From positions 124,001 to 188,000 of the forward strand of contig NZ_SOAL01000010.1 of NCBI RefSeq assembly GCF_004364775.1: 64,000 nucleotides of DNA, in the 5' to 3' direction. The stretch comes from Comamonas sp. JUb58. Its GTDB lineage: Bacteria > Pseudomonadota > Gammaproteobacteria > Burkholderiales > Burkholderiaceae_C. The position numbers were made by a program, and so were the translations under genes. Every line of letters begins with the position of its first letter. Within the stretch, counting starts at the first letter, position 1. This document shows, piece after piece, positions 9,643 to 18,217 of this stretch. The notes beneath the pieces are model-generated. The model saw only the letters and a program-made list of their open reading frames with translations, made no database searches and was not told where the DNA came from.

Positions 9643-9733
9643 TATCCCTGCTTGGCACAGAACGCCCGCCAGCGCTAGCGGTAAAGACCGGTTTTACATG
9701 TGTCACCCGGGCCAAATCAATTCAACAAAAGCA

Positions 9734-9754
9734 CTAAGGTTGTCAACGCCTTAG
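9734..9754. promoter_or_regulatory. Inverted repeat in the divergent rodA/yqiA promoter region
   Basis: CTAAGG (9734-9739) and CCTTAG (9749-9754) flank a 9-base spacer, 31 bases before the yqiA start. It could be a regulator site or a chance repeat; nothing else in the 142-base gap stands out. Confidence 0.3.
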
Positions 9755-9784
9755 CAGTGGCCGCTTGCGCGCTATCATTTGTGC

Positions 9785-10375
9785 ATGACGACCACCCACT
9801 TGCTGTACCTGCACGGCTTTCGCTCTTCCCCCCAATCGGCCAAGGCCCAACGCCTGCAGCGCCATATTGCAGACACCCGCCCGCATGTCGTGTGGTCCGC
9901 GCCACAACTGCCCGCCTCGCCCCGGCAAGCGGCCGATCTGCTGCTGGACACCACCCGCAGTTGGGCCGGCCTGCCGCCCGAGAGCGTGGCCGTGGTCGGC
10001 TCCTCGCTGGGCGGCTTCTACGCCAGCTGGGTGGCCCAGCAGTTGCGCTGCAAGAGCGTGATGATCAATCCCTCGACAACACCCTGGGTCACCCTGGAGC
10101 AGCACCTGGGCGAGCAAACGGCCTGGCACAACCCTGAAGAATCCTTTTTCTTCCGCCCGGAATACCTGGAAGAGCTGCAGGCGCTGAACGTCAACGGCCA
10201 GCCTCCTGCCGCCCCGCAGTTGCTGATTTCCGCGATGGGGGATGAGGTGCTGCACTGGCAGGACATGGTCGCGCGCTACCCGGCCGCCCAGCTGCTGCTG
10301 GACGAGGGCAGCGACCATGCGCTATCGAACTTCGACAGCTATCTGCCACAGATCGACAAGTTTTTGGGCTGGTAA
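9785..10375 (+). CDS. yqiA: YqiA-like esterase (UPF0227 alpha/beta hydrolase)
   Basis: This 196-residue compact alpha/beta hydrolase starts MTTTHLLYLHGFRSSPQSAKA. The nucleophile Ser lies in VVGSSLGGFYASW near residue 82 and the catalytic His in GSDHALSNFD near the C-terminus, as in E. coli YqiA, which cleaves short-chain acyl esters. I chose the ATG at 9785; a TTG six bases earlier is in frame. It is followed about 100 bases later by the RNB exonuclease, and a shared transcript is possible. The physiological substrate is unknown. Confidence 0.88.
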   Translation: MTTTHLLYLHGFRSSPQSAKAQRLQRHIADTRPHVVWSAPQLPASPRQAADLLLDTTRSWAGLPPESVAVVGSSLGGFYASWVAQQLRCKSVMINPSTTPWVTLEQHLGEQTAWHNPEESFFFRPEYLEELQALNVNGQPPAAPQLLISAMGDEVLHWQDMVARYPAAQLLLDEGSDHALSNFDSYLPQIDKFLGW

Positions 10376-10479
10376 CACCAGCGCTGGCGGGCCCGCCCGC
10401 AGGGGGCCAGCCAGAACCCCCACGCAAAAAACCCTGCGGCCGCGCCCCGGCACCATCCAGCATGGGAAAATGCGCGGCT

Positions 10480-12546
10480 ATGTATGCACTGTTTGACGAC
10501 GCTGGCAAATTTCTGGCTGGCCGTATCCTCTCCGAAGCTGAAAGTTCCGCGCAAATTGAATTGGACTCCGGGAAACGGGTCAAGGTCAAAGCTGCGAACA
10601 TGCTTCTCAAATTTGACAAGCCCACGCCTGCGGAGCTGATCGCACAGGCGCAAACCCTGTCGGACGACATCGACCCCCAGCTCGCCTGGGAGTTTGCGCC
10701 CGAGCAGGAGTTTGGCTTTGCCGACCTGGCGCGCGACTACTTCTCCGAGAACGCCTCGATCACCGAACAGGTGGCGGCGCTCTTCAAGTTGTTTGAGGCA
10801 CCGCACTACTTCCGCCGCGCCGGCAAGGGCCGCTTCAAGAAGGCCCCGGCCGAGATCGTGCAGCAGGCACTGGCCGCCATCGAGAAAAAGGCCCAGATCC
10901 AGGCGCAGATCGACGGCTGGGCCGCCGAGCTTGTCAATGGCCAGTGCCCCGCACCGGTGCAGCAGCAGCTCTACAAGATCCTGTTCCGCCCGGACAAGAA
11001 CGCGCCCGAGTACAAGGCCGTGGTCGAAGCCAGCCGCAAGGCGCAGCTGGCGCCGCTGGCCCTGCTGCAAAAGGCCGGCGCCATCGACTCGTCCTACCAG
11101 TTCCACTGGCAGCGCTTCCTGTTCGACAACTTCCCCAAGGGCACGGGCTTCCCGGCCGTCACTGCGCCGCTGCCGCCTGGTGATCTGCCGCTGGCCACGG
11201 TCGAGGCCTACTCCATCGACGATTCGGCCACGACCGAAATCGACGATGCGCTGTCGGTGCAGGGCCTGGGCTCTGGCCAGGTGATTGTCGGCGTGCACAT
11301 TGCCGCGCCCGGTCTGGCGATCGAGCCCGGCTCGGCACTCGACCATCTGGGCCGCAGCCGCTATTCCACCGTCTACATGCCGGGCTACAAGGTCACGATG
11401 CTGCCGGACGAAGTCGTGCAGATCTACACCCTGGATGAGGGCCGCGCCAACCCGGCCGTGTCGCTCTACGTCACCTACGACGAAGCCACCCTGGAAGTGC
11501 TGAACAAGGAAACGCGCCTGGAGCGCGTGCCCGTCGTCACCAACTTCCGCTACGACAAGCTCGACCACATCGCCACCGAAGCCTGGCTGACCGATCCGGC
11601 GCTGCAGGTCGAAGACACGCCCCAGTCGCTGCTGGACAAGCGCGATGAGCTGAGCTTCCTCTACCGCCTCTCGCGCCACCTCAAGGCCGGCCGCGAAGTG
11701 GTGCGCGGCAAGCCCGAAAACTTCAACCGCCCGGACTACAACTTCCGCCTGCAAGGCAATGGCGACCAAGTACCCAACGGCAGCGAGACCGTGCAGATCT
11801 CCGTGCGCAAGCGCGGCGCGCCGCTCGATCTGATCGTGGCCGAGGCGGCCATCGTCGCCAACAGCAGCTGGGGCCAGTTGCTGGCCGACCATGGCGTGCC
11901 CGGCATCTACCGCAGCCAGGCCAGCCTGGCACCGGGCATCAAGGTGCGCATGTCCACCAAGGCCTTGCCGCACGCAGGCATCGGTGTCAAAAGCTATGTC
12001 TGGGCCACCTCGCCGCTGCGCCGCTATACCGACCTGGTCAACCAGTGGCAGATCATCGCCTGCGCACGCAACGGCGCCACGGCCGCGCTGGTCGCCCCGT
12101 TCAAGCCCAAGGATGCGGAGCTGTTCTCCATCATCAGCGGTTTTGATGCCGCCTACAGCGCCTACAACGGCTACCAGGCCGGCATGGAACGCTACTGGAC
12201 CCTGAAGTACCTGGCCCAGAACCACATCAGTGACCTCACTGCAACAGTTATGAAGGAAGGCCCGGCAGGCAGCATGCTGGTGCGTGCAGATGAACTACCA
12301 TTGGTGTTTCCCGTGCTGGGCGCGCAGAGTCTGCCGCGTGGTGCCCAGGTCCGGGTCAAGCTTGGCGAGATCGACGAGATCACGCTGGATGTGACCGGAA
12401 CCGTGCTGGAGAGACTGGACGACGAACAGGCCAACCAGGCCGAGATAGAGTCGCCAGAAGATGAGGAGGAGGCTGTGGCCGGGCCCATCGCAATCGCGGT
12501 GGACGTGAGCGACGGTGAGGACGCGGCGACCACAAAAACCGATTAA
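10480..12546 (+). CDS. RNB-domain exoribonuclease (RNase II-like)
   Basis: This is a 3'-to-5' hydrolytic exoribonuclease of the RNase II/RNase R superfamily, 688 residues. The RNB catalytic core is clear: SIDDSATTEIDDALSV near residue 245 supplies the metal-binding Asp residues, followed by GVHIAAPGLAIEPGSALDHLGR and YMPGYKVTMLPDEVV. A C-terminal S1-like segment ends in an acidic tail (PEDEEEAVAG). I chose the ATG at 10480 (MYALFDDAGKFLAGRI), whose first residues form the family's small N-terminal beta domain; an ATG 18 bases upstream is also in frame. The TonB-like gene starts 9 bases after the stop. Confidence 0.9.
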   Translation: MYALFDDAGKFLAGRILSEAESSAQIELDSGKRVKVKAANMLLKFDKPTPAELIAQAQTLSDDIDPQLAWEFAPEQEFGFADLARDYFSENASITEQVAALFKLFEAPHYFRRAGKGRFKKAPAEIVQQALAAIEKKAQIQAQIDGWAAELVNGQCPAPVQQQLYKILFRPDKNAPEYKAVVEASRKAQLAPLALLQKAGAIDSSYQFHWQRFLFDNFPKGTGFPAVTAPLPPGDLPLATVEAYSIDDSATTEIDDALSVQGLGSGQVIVGVHIAAPGLAIEPGSALDHLGRSRYSTVYMPGYKVTMLPDEVVQIYTLDEGRANPAVSLYVTYDEATLEVLNKETRLERVPVVTNFRYDKLDHIATEAWLTDPALQVEDTPQSLLDKRDELSFLYRLSRHLKAGREVVRGKPENFNRPDYNFRLQGNGDQVPNGSETVQISVRKRGAPLDLIVAEAAIVANSSWGQLLADHGVPGIYRSQASLAPGIKVRMSTKALPHAGIGVKSYVWATSPLRRYTDLVNQWQIIACARNGATAALVAPFKPKDAELFSIISGFDAAYSAYNGYQAGMERYWTLKYLAQNHISDLTATVMKEGPAGSMLVRADELPLVFPVLGAQSLPRGAQVRVKLGEIDEITLDVTGTVLERLDDEQANQAEIESPEDEEEAVAGPIAIAVDVSDGEDAATTKTD

Positions 12547-12555
12547 CCCGGAACC

Positions 12556-13428
12556 GTGAAGTTTTTCCAATTTCTTCGATCCCTGTCCACGCTGCAACTG
12601 GCGCTGGCCGTGTCTGTGCTGGTGCACGCTGCCATCTTGAGCATCCGCTTTGTCGACCCCCAGGCCTTTGACCGGGTGTTCGAGGACACCCCGCTCGAAG
12701 TGATTCTGGTCAACGCCAAGTCCAATGACGCGCCGCCTGACAAGGCCCAGGCCGTCGCCCAGGCCAACCTGGCCGGCGGCGGCGAATCGGCCAACAGCCA
12801 GGAGCGCGCCACCAGCCCCTTGCCCTACTCGGCCATCACCAACATGGGGGATGACTTTGAAGAGCGCCAGCGCCAGCTCGATGCCATGCAGGCCCAGCAG
12901 ATGCAGCTGCTGGCCGATCTGCGCAACCAGCTGGCCCAGTACCAGCCGCCCGATACGCGCAAGGCCAGTGCCTCGCAGGCCGAGATCGAGCAGGAAGAAA
13001 AGCACAAGCAGCTGCTCAAGATGCTGGCCGAGATCGAAAAGCGCATCCACGAAGAAAACGCCCGCCCCAAGAAGCGCTACATCAGCCCCGCCACGCGCGA
13101 AGAGGTGTTTGCCATCTACTACGACCAGCTGCGCCGCAAGGTTGAGGACCGGGGCACCAGCAACTTCCCCGAAGCCGGTGGCCGCAAGCTCTATGGCGAG
13201 CTGGTGATGATCATGACCGTCAACCATGACGGCCGGGTGCTGGGCACCGAGGTCTACAAAAGCTCGGGCAACCAGCAGCTGGACCGACGGGCCGAGGCCA
13301 TTGCTGTCAGCAGCGGGCCCTTTGGCCACTTTGGCCCGGCGCTGCGCGCCAAGGCCGACCAGATTGCCGTGGTCTCCAAATTCCGCTTCACCCGCGAGCA
13401 GACATTGGAAACGGCCAATTTGCAGTAA
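12556..13428 (+). CDS. TonB-like energy-transducing protein (TonB C-terminal domain)
   Basis: The frame opens with GTG. The 290-residue protein has a short cytoplasmic N-terminus, one membrane anchor (about residues 12-30), a glutamine-rich helical linker with coiled-coil character (about 95-165) and a TonB-type C-terminal domain (KLYGELVMIMTVNHDGRV, then VYKSSGNQQLDRRAEAIA). It may couple proton-motive force to an outer membrane partner or have an envelope role, as in TolA/TonB hybrids. There are no exbB/exbD or receptor genes nearby, so its partner is unknown. The linker is not proline-rich like classical TonB. Confidence 0.8.
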   Translation: MKFFQFLRSLSTLQLALAVSVLVHAAILSIRFVDPQAFDRVFEDTPLEVILVNAKSNDAPPDKAQAVAQANLAGGGESANSQERATSPLPYSAITNMGDDFEERQRQLDAMQAQQMQLLADLRNQLAQYQPPDTRKASASQAEIEQEEKHKQLLKMLAEIEKRIHEENARPKKRYISPATREEVFAIYYDQLRRKVEDRGTSNFPEAGGRKLYGELVMIMTVNHDGRVLGTEVYKSSGNQQLDRRAEAIAVSSGPFGHFGPALRAKADQIAVVSKFRFTREQTLETANLQ

Positions 13429-13561
13429 AGTGGCAGGCGCCTTCACGGCATCCTGAGAGGCGTCGATACCTCGCCACCGGGTGCCAGGCACCCGCCCTTT
13501 TTCTGCGATGCGCGGCCAGCGCCCTCCCCGCGCAGCCGCCATGGCCCAGGCCCTTACGACC

Positions 13562-14407
13562 ATGTCCCCTCCAGACCGCTATTGCGTGATGGGCAACCCG
13601 ATTGCCCACAGCCGCTCCCCCCGCATCCACACGCTGTTTGCGCAGCTGACCGACCAGGCCCTGGTCTATGAGGCCGAGCTGGTGGCGCTGGACGGTTTTG
13701 ATGCAGCACTGCGCCAGCTGGTGCAAACAGGCACCCGGGGCATGAATGTGACCGTGCCCTTCAAGCTGGACGCCGCGCGCCTGGCCGACAGCCGCAGCGA
13801 CCGTGTGCTGCGCGCAGGCGCAGCCAACACCCTGGTGGTGGGCGCCGATGGCCGCGTTCACGCCGACAACACCGATGGCCTGGGCCTGGTGGCCGACATC
13901 GTGCGCAATGCCGGTGTGGCATTGGCCGGCCAACGCGTGCTGCTGCTGGGCGCCGGCGGCGCTGCTGCCGGAGCACTGGCACCGCTGATCGCCCAGGCAC
14001 CGGCGCTGCTCGTGGTCTGCAACCGCACCCATGCCAAGGCCCAGGAACTGGTGGCCCAGCATGCCGATCTGGTCGAGGGCTCGGCCACCCAGTTGCTGGC
14101 GCTGGAAGCCGGCGCGCTCGAAGGCCCCTTCGATGTGGTGATCAACGCCACCGCCAGCAGTCTGCAAGGCGCAGCCATCCCGGTGGCCGGCCATTTGCTG
14201 CGCCCCGGCGCGCTGGCCTACGACATGATGTACGGCCCCGCTGCCCAGCCCTTTTTGCAATGGGCTGCCCAGCACGGTGCCCAGGGCCGCGACGGCCTGG
14301 GCATGCTGGTGGAGCAGGCGGCCGAGGCTTTTGCACTGTGGCGCGGTGTGCGCCCGCCTTCCCAGCCAGTGCTGGCGCAGCTGCGCAGCGAACTGGACGC
14401 CCACTGA
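13562..14407 (+). CDS. aroE: Shikimate dehydrogenase (NADP+)
   Basis: AroE reduces 3-dehydroshikimate to shikimate. The 281-residue protein has the shikimate-binding NPIAHSRSPRIH, the catalytic Lys in NVTVPFK, Asp in ADNTDGLGLV, and a Rossmann LLLGAGGAAAGAL near residue 130, with NRTHAKA downstream that suits NADP binding. I chose the ATG at 13562 (MSPPDRYCVMGNPIA); an upstream in-frame ATG would add 27 atypical residues. mtgA begins 47 bases later. It is the second shikimate-pathway enzyme in the window. Confidence 0.95.
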   Translation: MSPPDRYCVMGNPIAHSRSPRIHTLFAQLTDQALVYEAELVALDGFDAALRQLVQTGTRGMNVTVPFKLDAARLADSRSDRVLRAGAANTLVVGADGRVHADNTDGLGLVADIVRNAGVALAGQRVLLLGAGGAAAGALAPLIAQAPALLVVCNRTHAKAQELVAQHADLVEGSATQLLALEAGALEGPFDVVINATASSLQGAAIPVAGHLLRPGALAYDMMYGPAAQPFLQWAAQHGAQGRDGLGMLVEQAAEAFALWRGVRPPSQPVLAQLRSELDAH

Positions 14408-14454
14408 GCGCAGGCGCCGATGGCCACCCGCCTACCTTCCCTTAGGCCCCGCCC

Positions 14455-15243
14455 ATGAAAGCGATTGCGCGCTGGATCGGCTGGGCGCTGCTGCTGGGCA
14501 TCGCGCTGCAGCTGTTCTTTGTCGCGCGCATTGCAATGATGGCCAGCGTGGACCCGGCCTCCACCGCCTTCGAGCGCAGCGAAGCCTGGCGCCAAGTGCG
14601 CCAGGATGGGCGCTTGCACTGGCGCCAGCAATGGCGGCCCTTGTCGCAGATATCGGCCAACCTGCAGCGCGCGGTGATCGCCTCCGAGGACGACGACTTT
14701 GTCAACCACGATGGCGTGCTCTGGGATGCGATTGAAAAGGCCCGCGCGCGCAATGCCAAGGCCATGGAGCGTGCCGAGCAGCGCCAGGAAAAAGCCGTGG
14801 CGCGCGCCCAGGCGCAGGCCGAGCGGCGCGGCGAAGCCTTTGACCCCAGCTCGGTGCAAGCCGGCCCGCCAGCCAGGATCATGGGCGGCTCCACCATCAC
14901 CCAGCAGCTGGCCAAGAACCTGCTGCTGTCGTCGGAGCGCAGCCTGCTGCGCAAAGGCCAGGAGCTGCTGTTGACCTACACCCTGGAGTTCCTGCTGAGC
15001 AAGCAGCGCATTCTGGAGCTGTACCTGAACCATGCCGAATGGGGCGATGGCATCTTTGGCGCAGAGGCCGCCGCGCAACGCTACTTTGGCAAATCGGCCG
15101 CCCAGCTGAGCGCGAACGAGGCAGCGCGCCTGGCCGTCATGCTGCCCAACCCCAAGGGCGCCGACAAGAACCCCAACTCCGCCTATCTGAACCGCCGCAC
15201 CGCGACCATCGCGGCACGCATGCGCTATGCTGAGCTCCCCTGA
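14455..15243 (+). CDS. mtgA: Monofunctional biosynthetic peptidoglycan transglycosylase, with an unusual charged insertion
   Basis: MtgA (GT51) polymerises lipid II glycan strands at the inner membrane without a transpeptidase domain. There is an N-terminal anchor (residues 7-27). The catalytic Glu lies near 78 in AVIASEDDDFVNHDG, and motif II GGSTITQQLAKNLLL starts near 144. Between these motifs about 45 extra residues (roughly 97-141) rich in Arg, Ala, Glu and Gln form a likely helix; E. coli MtgA has a short link there. Total length is 262. It lies between aroE and ruvC, probably in one transcript. Confidence 0.93.
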   Translation: MKAIARWIGWALLLGIALQLFFVARIAMMASVDPASTAFERSEAWRQVRQDGRLHWRQQWRPLSQISANLQRAVIASEDDDFVNHDGVLWDAIEKARARNAKAMERAEQRQEKAVARAQAQAERRGEAFDPSSVQAGPPARIMGGSTITQQLAKNLLLSSERSLLRKGQELLLTYTLEFLLSKQRILELYLNHAEWGDGIFGAEAAAQRYFGKSAAQLSANEAARLAVMLPNPKGADKNPNSAYLNRRTATIAARMRYAELP

Positions 15244-15276
15244 CCGGCGCCCCCTCCGCCCCCTCTTTTGAACCGC

Positions 15277-15825
15277 ATGAGAATCCTTGGTATCGACCCT
15301 GGCCTGCAGACCACCGGCTTTGGCGTCATCGACGTCGATGGCCAGCGCCTGTCCTATGTGGCCAGCGGCACCATCCGCACCACCACGCTGAACCTGGGCG
15401 ACCTGCCCGGCCGCTTGAAGATGATCTTTGACGGCATATGCGAAGTCAGCCAGCGCTACCAGCCCGACATGGCCTCGGTGGAAATCGTGTTCGTCAACGT
15501 CAACCCGCAATCGACCCTGCTGCTGGGCCAGGCCCGGGGCTGTGCGCTGACGGCCCTGGTGTCGCAAAACCTGCCGGTCGCCGAGTACACCGCGCTGCAG
15601 ATGAAAAAGGCCGTGGTTGGCCATGGGCGCGCGGCCAAGAACCAGATCCAGGAGATGGTGCGCCGCCTGCTGCAACTGCCTGGCCTGCCCGGCACCGATG
15701 CGGCCGATGCGCTGGGCCTGGCTATCACCCACGCCCATGCCGGCCTGGCAATGGCGCGCATGGCCGAGGTCAGCCCCTTGCAGCGCCGCCAGCACGCCAT
15801 GTACAAGGGCGGGCGCAGCTACTAA
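15277..15825 (+). CDS. ruvC: Crossover junction endodeoxyribonuclease RuvC
   Basis: RuvC cuts Holliday junctions in the RuvABC resolvasome. The 182-residue protein has the four catalytic acids: Asp in [13 protein letters not shown], Glu in [14 protein letters not shown], and the two Asp in [16 protein letters not shown] chose the ATG at 15277, which gives the usual MRILGIDPG start; a TTG 9 bases upstream is possible. ruvA and ruvB are not adjacent in this window. Confidence 0.96.
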   Translation: MRILGIDPGLQTTGFGVIDVDGQRLSYVASGTIRTTTLNLGDLPGRLKMIFDGICEVSQRYQPDMASVEIVFVNVNPQSTLLLGQARGCALTALVSQNLPVAEYTALQMKKAVVGHGRAAKNQIQEMVRRLLQLPGLPGTDAADALGLAITHAHAGLAMARMAEVSPLQRRQHAMYKGGRSY

Positions 15826-15892
15826 GCCTGCACGGCCCAAGCCCCGGCCAAGCTAGGGTTGCCTGGTGAGCCACCACCTGCAGCGCGCAGGC

Positions 15893-15925
15893 AAAAAAAA
15901 ACCTGTGCATCGCTAGGTGCACAGG
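15893..15925 (-). terminator. Rho-independent terminator of the RcnB-like gene
   Basis: CCTGTGCA (15902-15909) and TGCACAGG (15918-15925) form an 8-bp stem; on the minus strand nine T follow (15901-15893). It lies about 160 bases past the stop of the minus-strand RcnB-like gene and faces ruvC, which ends at 15825. Confidence 0.8.
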
Positions 15926-16084
15926 CCTGGTCGGCTACAGGCTCCTTGTGCGTGGATCCGTGCGCTCCGTGAAGCAGCGCTCGGCACAAGGTGCAACCAC
16001 CAAAGTAAGCTTTGGAGCGGGGCGCCATACAAAGGTTCGGTATGGCGCCATGCGAACTCTCAATTATCGCAACTTCGTGGCGGC

Positions 16085-16567
16085 TCAATAACCATTGATG
16101 ACAATATTGGCGATCAAACCGCTGCCGATTGCGATCAGCAGGTAGTCACCGCCGTACTGGATCCACTGGTAGCCCCGGGGTGGTGCGCTGAGGCGGTGGC
16201 CGCGCCAGTCGCCGACGACATAGCTGTAGCCACGGTAAGGTGCGGGCACATAGCCGCCACGGTACCAGTCGTTGCGCGGGCCAATGCCACGGCCCCGGTC
16301 TGGCACGACCACGACACGGGGTGGTGGACGGTGGTCGTGGCGGTAGTCACGGCGCTGCTGCTCGCGGTAGCGGCGGTCGCGCTCGCGTTCGCGCTCCCAG
16401 CGGCGGTGGTCGGCATGGTCACGGCGGTCATCGCGCTGGTAATGGCGATCATGGCGGCCATCCGGCTGGGCCTGTGCAGGTGCACTGAAGGCCAGCGCGC
16501 CGGCCAATGCCAGCGCCAGGCTACCAAGACCCGCCAGGCGGCTGAAACGGCTTCGGTGGTTGTTCAT
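16085..16567 (-). CDS. RcnB-family periplasmic protein (putative)
   Basis: The 160-residue protein has a signal peptide (LGSLALALAGALAFSAPAQA, cleavage near residue 33). A very basic, His/Arg/Asp-rich region follows (about 35-85, many RDR, DHRR and HDR units). The C-terminus has the RcnB-like pattern DWRGHRLSAPPRGYQWIQYGGDYLL. RcnB in E. coli is a periplasmic protein affecting nickel/cobalt homeostasis; many relatives have no tested role. I chose the start at 16567, preceded by AAAGGA with 7-base spacing. It is expressed alone, with a terminator at 15893-15925. Confidence 0.75.
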   Translation of the reverse strand: MNNHRSRFSRLAGLGSLALALAGALAFSAPAQAQPDGRHDRHYQRDDRRDHADHRRWERERERDRRYREQQRRDYRHDHRPPPRVVVVPDRGRGIGPRNDWYRGGYVPAPYRGYSYVVGDWRGHRLSAPPRGYQWIQYGGDYLLIAIGSGLIANIVINGY

Positions 16568-16825
16568 GACGGAATCCTTTCTGTGGAACCAGCGGCTGCT
16601 GGTGCGAGCGGCAAGCTTGCCCCCATGCAGATTTAACGCCTTTGGGCGCGCCACCGTTTACCCAGGACGGGTTCCCCGCAGTGGCATGTGGCATTTGTAA
16701 AGTTGGGGAGGCGGTGCGAAAACCGCATGGGCAGAGGGCTGTGCCGCTGATGGGCCTGCCTGGCGCAGGCCTGGGTTTACCGCACTTTACCTGCAGCGCG
16801 GCCTGCCAAAGACCGATGGGCGGCC

Positions 16826-17002
16826 TCAGACCATGCGGCCCACAAAGAGCACCGCAAAGAAGGCCAGGCCCGCTACCACGGTCCATTTGACCAGCAGCAG
16901 CGACCAATGGCGGTAGCGGCGCTTGCCTGTGCCCAGGTAGAAGCAAAAGCTGAGCGCTGCCATCAGCACCAGCAGCATGAAGATCCAGCGGAACAGCAGC
17001 AT
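16826..17002 (-). CDS. Small two-helix inner membrane protein after lpxC
   Basis: A 58-residue frame reads MLLFRWIFMLLVLMAALSF, then a short basic loop (GTGKRRYRHW), then a second hydrophobic helix (WTVVAGLAFFAVLFVGRMV). It starts 15 bases after the lpxC stop on the same strand, so it is probably translated from the dcw/lpxC transcript. I do not recognise the family. The clean two-helix topology with a positively charged loop and the tight spacing argue that it is a real gene. Confidence 0.7.
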   Translation of the reverse strand: MLLFRWIFMLLVLMAALSFCFYLGTGKRRYRHWSLLLVKWTVVAGLAFFAVLFVGRMV

Positions 17003-17017
17003 CAGAGCAGCCCGGCC

Positions 17018-17941
17018 TTACCAGGCCAGCGCAGACTGTGCAAAGCCCTGTGGGGCTTCACGCACATGGTCAAAGGTGACGATGTCCCAGGCGTCCTGGC
17101 GCTGCATCAGCTCGCGCAGCAGCAGGTTGTTCAGGCCATGGCCGGAGCGGAACGCGCTGTAGGCGGCCAGCAAGGGGTAGCCGACGATGTACAGGTCACC
17201 AATGGCATCGAGGATCTTGTGTTTGACGAACTCGTCGTCATAGCGCAAGCCATCGCTGTTGAGCACCTTGTAGTCGTCCATCACGATGGCATTGTCCAGG
17301 CCACCGCCCAATGCCAGGCCGTTGGAGCGCAGCATTTCCACATCCTTGGTAAAGCCAAAGGTGCGGGCGCGGGCGATATCGCGGCTGTAGTTGCCGATGC
17401 CCAAGTCAAACTCAAAGGTCTGGCCGGTGGAATCCACCGCCGGGTGCGAGAAGTCGATCTCGAAGCGCAGCTTGTAGCCGTGATAAGGGTCCAGGCGCGC
17501 CCATTTCTCGGCAGCGCCCTCCCCCTGGCGGATTTCGACCGGCTTGGTCAGGCGCAAAAAGCGCTTGGGCGCGTTTTGCAGCTCGATGCCAGCGCTCTGC
17601 AGCAAAAACACAAAGGAGGCGGACGAACCGTCGAGGATCGGAATCTCCTCGGCCGTCACATCGATATAGAGGTTGTCGATGCCCAGGCCGGCGCAGGCCG
17701 ACATCACATGCTCCACCGTGTGGATGCGCACATCACCCTTGCCCAGGGTCGAGGCCATGCGGGTGTCCACCACGGCTTCGGCGTTGACGGGGATATCCAC
17801 CGGCTCGGGCAGATCCACCCGGCGAAACACAATGCCGGTGTTGGGCTGTGCAGGGCGCAAGGTGAGCTCGACCCGCTGGCCGCTGTGCAGACCCACGCCC
17901 ACGGCACGGGTTAAAGACTTGATGGTTCGTTGCTGGAGCAT
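17018..17941 (-). CDS. lpxC: UDP-3-O-acyl-N-acetylglucosamine deacetylase
   Basis: LpxC carries out the committed step of lipid A synthesis, removing the acetyl group from UDP-3-O-acyl-GlcNAc in a zinc-dependent reaction. The 307-residue protein starts [21 protein letters not shown] and carries the zinc ligands: His in [15 protein letters not shown] near residue 79, and His plus Asp in [12 protein letters not shown] near 238-242. It closes the dcw cluster 276 bases after ftsZ. The terminator-like hairpins in that gap suggest its own promoter or partial read-through. Confidence 0.97.
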   Translation of the reverse strand: MLQQRTIKSLTRAVGVGLHSGQRVELTLRPAQPNTGIVFRRVDLPEPVDIPVNAEAVVDTRMASTLGKGDVRIHTVEHVMSACAGLGIDNLYIDVTAEEIPILDGSSASFVFLLQSAGIELQNAPKRFLRLTKPVEIRQGEGAAEKWARLDPYHGYKLRFEIDFSHPAVDSTGQTFEFDLGIGNYSRDIARARTFGFTKDVEMLRSNGLALGGGLDNAIVMDDYKVLNSDGLRYDDEFVKHKILDAIGDLYIVGYPLLAAYSAFRSGHGLNNLLLRELMQRQDAWDIVTFDHVREAPQGFAQSALAW

Positions 17942-18119
17942 AACTCGTTGATTTTACGCCGTACGCCCGCTTGGGACGCGCAAAAATGCCAATCACCCAG
18001 ATAGCGCAAGCCTTGTAGGACAAGCACTTGCCTTGTCGGCCAATCTGTGCACAAAGCCGACGGCGCAGGGCTGCACCGGCGGGCGACAGGACAGCGAACA
18101 ACCACGCAGCCCCCTAATA

Positions 18120-18193
18120 ACAACGCGCTGAACCCCCGAAAGGTTTCAGCGCGTTGTATTCAAAGTCCGGTCCACATCAACATCTGGACCGGC
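18120..18193 (-). terminator. Two tandem hairpins after ftsZ, probable (partial) terminator
   Basis: CCGGTCCA/TGGACCGG (18167-18174/18185-18192) and then a 13-bp perfect stem ACAACGCGCTGAA/TTCAGCGCGTTGT (18120-18132/18145-18157) follow the ftsZ stop on the minus strand. Only short T tracts accompany them, so termination before lpxC may be incomplete. The rest of the 276-base ftsZ-lpxC gap shows nothing else clear. Confidence 0.6.
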
Positions 18194-18217
18194 TTTTGCG
18201 AAAGCCCAGCAAGGCGA

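Noticed and set aside
10339..12225. A long open frame (628 codons) on the strand opposite the RNB exonuclease
   Set aside because: It mirrors the codon phase of a well-supported gene in GC-rich DNA, has repetitive Gly/Leu/Val/Arg composition and matches no family I recognise. The same holds for other long antisense frames, for example 20884-22959, 14218-15840 and 36687-38474.
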